Positions 40,459 through 42,773 of a stretch of DNA of 42,773 nucleotides are shown piece by piece. A model generated the notes under the pieces. That model ran no database searches. It was given only the letters and a program-made list of their open reading frames with translations, and was not told the DNA's origin. Made by a program: the position numbers and the translations under genes. Location of the stretch: positions 1-42,773 of the forward strand of contig JAKISY010000032.1 in NCBI GenBank assembly GCA_021648365.1, read 5' to 3'. Source of the stretch: Verrucomicrobiales bacterium. Its GTDB lineage: Bacteria; Verrucomicrobiota; Verrucomicrobiia; Verrucomicrobiales; DEV007. Position 1 is the stretch's first letter. Every line of letters begins with the position of its first letter.

Positions 40459-41379
40459 TCAAAGCCCTACCAGCCTAGCACTGTCCTTGGCTGGTTTAAA
40501 TTTTGCGATCAATTGCTCTTCGATTTGATCAAGGTCAGCTCGAATCATCGCTGCGGAGTCGTAGCGATGATCCGGGTTAGCCTGCATCGCCTTATCCACG
40601 ATGTCATCCACTCTCGGATCTAAATCTGCATTCAATTCACTCGGCATCTTGAAACAGCCCTGCGGCATATCCCCTGTCAGCATTTTATAAAGCATCACCC
40701 CCACCGCATAAAGATCCACCCGATGATCCACCAGTTCTTTCTCCTTGGTATTCAATAATTCAGGAGCCATGAAATAAGGCGTACCCATCGTGTATCTTTC
40801 CGTTTCAGCAACCACCGTGCTTTCGCTTTGATCAAAGCGTTTTAGCAAACCGAAGTCCGTCACCTTCACCCTACCCTCTAGGTTAATCAATATGTTAGCA
40901 GGTTTGATATCTCGATGAACAATACCATGACCGTGAGCATAAGCCAAGGCATCCAACACCTGAGCCATCACCGCCAGAGCAACCTCTTGAGGCAACATCC
41001 CTCCATACAACTCGATATACTCGTGGATATCCGTACCGTTGACATACTCCATCACCAAATAAAAATGACCATCATCCGTCTCGCCAAAATCAAAAACCGA
41101 TACAATCGACGGGTGATCAAACTTCGCCATCGTCCAAGCCTCTTGTTTGAAACGTGATACGATCATCGCATCTTCTTCACTCTGCCCAGCATGTTCACAA
41201 AGAATTTTGATCGCAACATCACGCTTCAGCTTAAACTGACGCCCCTTAAATACCGCCCCCATACCACCGTGACCGATAATATCGGAAATTTGATACTGAG
41301 GAAGCATGCGATACAACTCTTCAGCTGTAGGCAACTTCCACCGAGCCCCCCGGGGAGAATCTGGGCCGTTTGCAGTCAT
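40459..41379 (-). CDS. Hanks-type serine/threonine protein kinase (soluble)
   Basis: A 306-residue kinase with all catalytic elements: Gly loop GHGGMGAVF (36-44), Lys58 (AIKIL), Glu80, HRDIKPAN (155-162), DFG at 175-177 and APE at 205-207. The activation segment ETERYTMGTPYFMAPELL carries Thr/Tyr candidates for autophosphorylation. The catalytic domain (about 30-290) makes up nearly the whole protein. There is no membrane helix and no PASTA, WD40 or other sensor domain, unlike many PVC kinases. It lies convergent to the FAH gene with a 13-base gap, so its target is not given by context. Confidence 0.9.
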   Translation of the reverse strand: MTANGPDSPRGARWKLPTAEELYRMLPQYQISDIIGHGGMGAVFKGRQFKLKRDVAIKILCEHAGQSEEDAMIVSRFKQEAWTMAKFDHPSIVSVFDFGETDDGHFYLVMEYVNGTDIHEYIELYGGMLPQEVALAVMAQVLDALAYAHGHGIVHRDIKPANILINLEGRVKVTDFGLLKRFDQSESTVVAETERYTMGTPYFMAPELLNTKEKELVDHRVDLYAVGVMLYKMLTGDMPQGCFKMPSELNADLDPRVDDIVDKAMQANPDHRYDSAAMIRADLDQIEEQLIAKFKPAKDSARLVGL

Positions 41380-41590
41380 TAGGATTATTTTGGTTGAATA
41401 GACTTCTACCAGATTTCATCTTAATAAAATACCAGCCTTCATGTCTAGTGTTAAAAGAACTATATTCATAAAATGCAACTATCCAGGTCATTTGAAAGAG
41501 CTTAACCGCAGATTACACAGCCGTAGCGAAGCACCATAATGATTTCAACAGGAGGCGGGTAGGTATTCGGATCGACGTCTTGTTCTGCTG

Positions 41591-42184
41591 TTATTGCTCT
41601 GGGTCACCATAAACCTCCCGTATAACTTCCTCACAAAAGCCTTCATCACTAAGCAACTGCCTTTGGCTCTGAACAAACTTTTCCCATTGTGGGTCTTTTA
41701 TTATTTTCATATCTCCGCCTACTAGAATCACCTCACGCAACGGATCTCCGAACAAATTGCTGCGAAGATGATCGCCTCCAGGCACAGAGTCCCTGTCAAA
41801 TAAGATTGCAATATGTCTATTCGAGTCTCTCGACAATCCCTGCACATACACTCTGCTACATTTACTTTCGTCAATGTTGTGTCCATCTTTGATTGCATCA
41901 CGGTAAATTGATCCATAATCGCCAACTCCTGTAAAAAAAGGCACCCATTCGGCATCAGGAAAAATTTCATTTAATTTCAGAAGGGCATCCCCCCATCCCC
42001 TTTTGCTTACAGGATACTTCCCATCATTGTCCGAAGCGTAAGATGAAAGGAAATTGGCAGCAATTTTGATGCAATGCTTGTGACTTGGCGTGTTGACCAT
42101 ATCGTGAATCACTACGGTCACCGCGCCTCCTACCGCCAAGACTAGAATCAGGACTGTGATGCAGAGAATCTTGATTTTTTTCAT
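41591..42184 (-). CDS. Membrane-anchored hypothetical protein, pilin-like N-terminus
   Basis: A 197-residue protein. MKKIKILCITVLILVLAVGG AVTVVIHDM forms an N-terminal membrane anchor. It is followed by an amphipathic helix KIAANFLSSYASDNDGKYPVS, the arrangement of type II secretion pseudopilins, and then an acidic globular domain (FPDAEWVPFFTGVGDYGSIY, VYVQGLSRDSNRHIAILFDR). There is no prepilin peptidase G-F-T-L-x-E site, so true pseudopilin processing is doubtful. The gene begins about 100 bases after the point where the truncated VapC homology ends, and its DNA overlaps the out-of-frame remainder of that toxin frame, so it may have arrived with the event that broke vapC. The 211-base spacer after it (41380-41590) contains a CGCAGATTAC repeat and nothing else. 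Confidence 0.6.
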   Translation of the reverse strand: MKKIKILCITVLILVLAVGGAVTVVIHDMVNTPSHKHCIKIAANFLSSYASDNDGKYPVSKRGWGDALLKLNEIFPDAEWVPFFTGVGDYGSIYRDAIKDGHNIDESKCSRVYVQGLSRDSNRHIAILFDRDSVPGGDHLRSNLFGDPLREVILVGGDMKIIKDPQWEKFVQSQRQLLSDEGFCEEVIREVYGDPEQ

Positions 42185-42281
42185 AGGTAGAACGTTTCGA
42201 GACAGGTGATTCCTGAAACGAAGCCCTGTCGCTTTTGAGCATAATCGTGACGTAATCGGAGCCAAAAAGCAAGAAAACTAA

Positions 42282-42431
42282 TTCTCTCAACATCCATCTG
42301 TAAACCTCGGTGAGGATAATCGATGGAACAATTAAGTTACAGGTATCCTCGATGGCCGATGCAAAATATTTAGTATTGGCTCCGTCTATGAAATATTCGA
42401 TCCATCCCGAAGAATCGACTACGGCAGGCAT
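42282..42431 (-). pseudogene. Truncated PIN-domain toxin (VapC-like)
   Basis: The first about 50 residues are a clear PIN-domain start, MPAVVDSSGWIEYFIDGANT with the catalytic Asp6, then NLIVPSIILTEVYRWMLRE with a conserved Glu. After that the frame stays open to 42024, but the product is basic, low-complexity and unrelated (RGDRSDSRYGQHAKSQ), and it overlaps the hypothetical gene. A complete VapC has about 130 residues with three further acidic residues. The remnant therefore lacks most of the active site. Its start overlaps the antitoxin stop by 13 bases, the typical vapBC arrangement. Confidence 0.7.
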
Positions 42432-42631
42432 CTGTCTCCCTCTCTCTCAAATGTGTTCTTTAGCCCTTTAAGGAACCCCTTCAAGTCGGTTGCCGGTCTG
42501 ACGGGCACAAGCTCAATTCTACCCTCCAACTCAATGATCTCCATCTTATCGCCTGGCGTCAGAGAATACCGCTCTCTGACGGCTTTGGGGATGACGACCT
42601 GGTATTTCGGGGATATTGTTACAGCTGACAT
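42419..42631 (-). CDS. AbrB/SpoVT-type antitoxin (VapB-like)
   Basis: A 70-residue swapped-hairpin transcription factor: VTISPKYQVVIPKAVRERYS, LTPGDKMEIIE, then ELVPVRP, the AbrB/MazE fold. The C-terminal tail (DLKGFLKGLKNTFEREGDRC) would wrap and neutralise a PIN toxin. It precedes and overlaps the truncated VapC gene. Such proteins usually repress their own promoter; upstream (about 42640-42660) GGTATTTGGTATTA on the minus strand could be a repeated half-site. With the toxin broken, the antitoxin would be an orphan. Confidence 0.85.
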   Translation of the reverse strand: MSAVTISPKYQVVIPKAVRERYSLTPGDKMEIIELEGRIELVPVRPATDLKGFLKGLKNTFEREGDRCLP

Positions 42632-42773
42632 ATCGATAGGCTTATCGTAATACCAAATACCGATCGATGCAAGATGCGTTTCTTATTGCTATCTATCGTT
42701 TGAGTGCAGGCAACCCACTACTGGAAGCGAACTTTCGTGTTCAAGTTGAGGGTTAAAGTTTTCATTTGGATTT

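Noticed and set aside
41591..42184. Calling the pilin-like protein a type II secretion pseudopilin
   Set aside because: The prepilin peptidase cleavage motif and a secretion operon are both missing.

Overview
The window most likely comes from a free-living member of Verrucomicrobiota (PVC superphylum). This rests on family content, not on a marker gene. It holds an ECF sigma factor of the Rhodopirellula/Verrucomicrobium type beside a giant protein combining an anti-sigma-like N-terminus, planctomycetal cytochrome c (PSCyt1), DUF1549, LamG and DUF1553. It also has a Tat-exported DUF1501 protein, an SHD1-domain secreted protein, a GntR-type HTH/LacI-type sensor hybrid regulator, and many dispersed palindromic intergenic repeats. 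No rRNA, tRNA or CRISPR array was seen.

Layout. 1-6.3 kb: a family 4 glycosyltransferase, a tandem GNAT protein overlapping a TIGR03032 protein, and, divergently, a large cyanophycin-synthetase-like ATP-grasp/Mur-ligase protein whose signature motifs are mostly replaced. 6.3-8.5 kb: a UbiB/ABC1 kinase and a repeat-rich spacer. 8.5-14.3 kb: the operon sigma factor > membrane fusion protein > DUF1501. 14.5-19.0 kb: SHD1 protein, Maf, and the potassium uptake pair TrkA-TrkH. 19.2-20.45 kb: the hybrid regulator, its promoter with an embedded palindrome, and a degraded phytanoyl-CoA dioxygenase start on the other side.

20.5-24.9 kb is an accessory island bounded by transposon remnants: an orphan IS66 tnpA with its terminal repeat on the left and a decayed ISAzo13-type transposase on the right. 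Between them is a compact leftward operon: V4R-like protein > roadblock/LC7 > roadblock/LC7 > protoglobin-like > truncated protoglobin. I know of no characterised system with this composition. It is the best candidate here for an undescribed module, probably gas or redox sensing coupled to roadblock scaffolds. No GTPase partner is visible.

25-30 kb: a D-2-hydroxyacid dehydrogenase, tandem palindromic repeats, an internally deleted CehA/McbA-type metallohydrolase, a His-rich DUF3347-like protein and a small heavy-metal-binding lipoprotein (likely a copper/heavy-metal pair), and a malic enzyme. 30.6-36.6 kb: a 1996-residue alpha-2-macroglobulin with an intact CxEQ thioester motif. 37-40.4 kb: SDR oxidoreductase, UxaA-family dehydratase and FAH-family hydrolase, which together suggest non-phosphorylative breakdown of a (deoxy)sugar acid. 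40.4-42.7 kb: a soluble Hanks-type kinase, a pilin-like membrane protein, and a VapBC-type pair whose toxin is truncated.

Intergenic DNA is crowded with several repeat families (hairpins of about 66-170 bp, short tandem repeats, and degenerate motifs shared by distant spacers). Remnant genes cluster beside these repeats and the transposon scars, so the segments at 19-27 kb and 42 kb look like places where foreign or dispensable genes land and decay.
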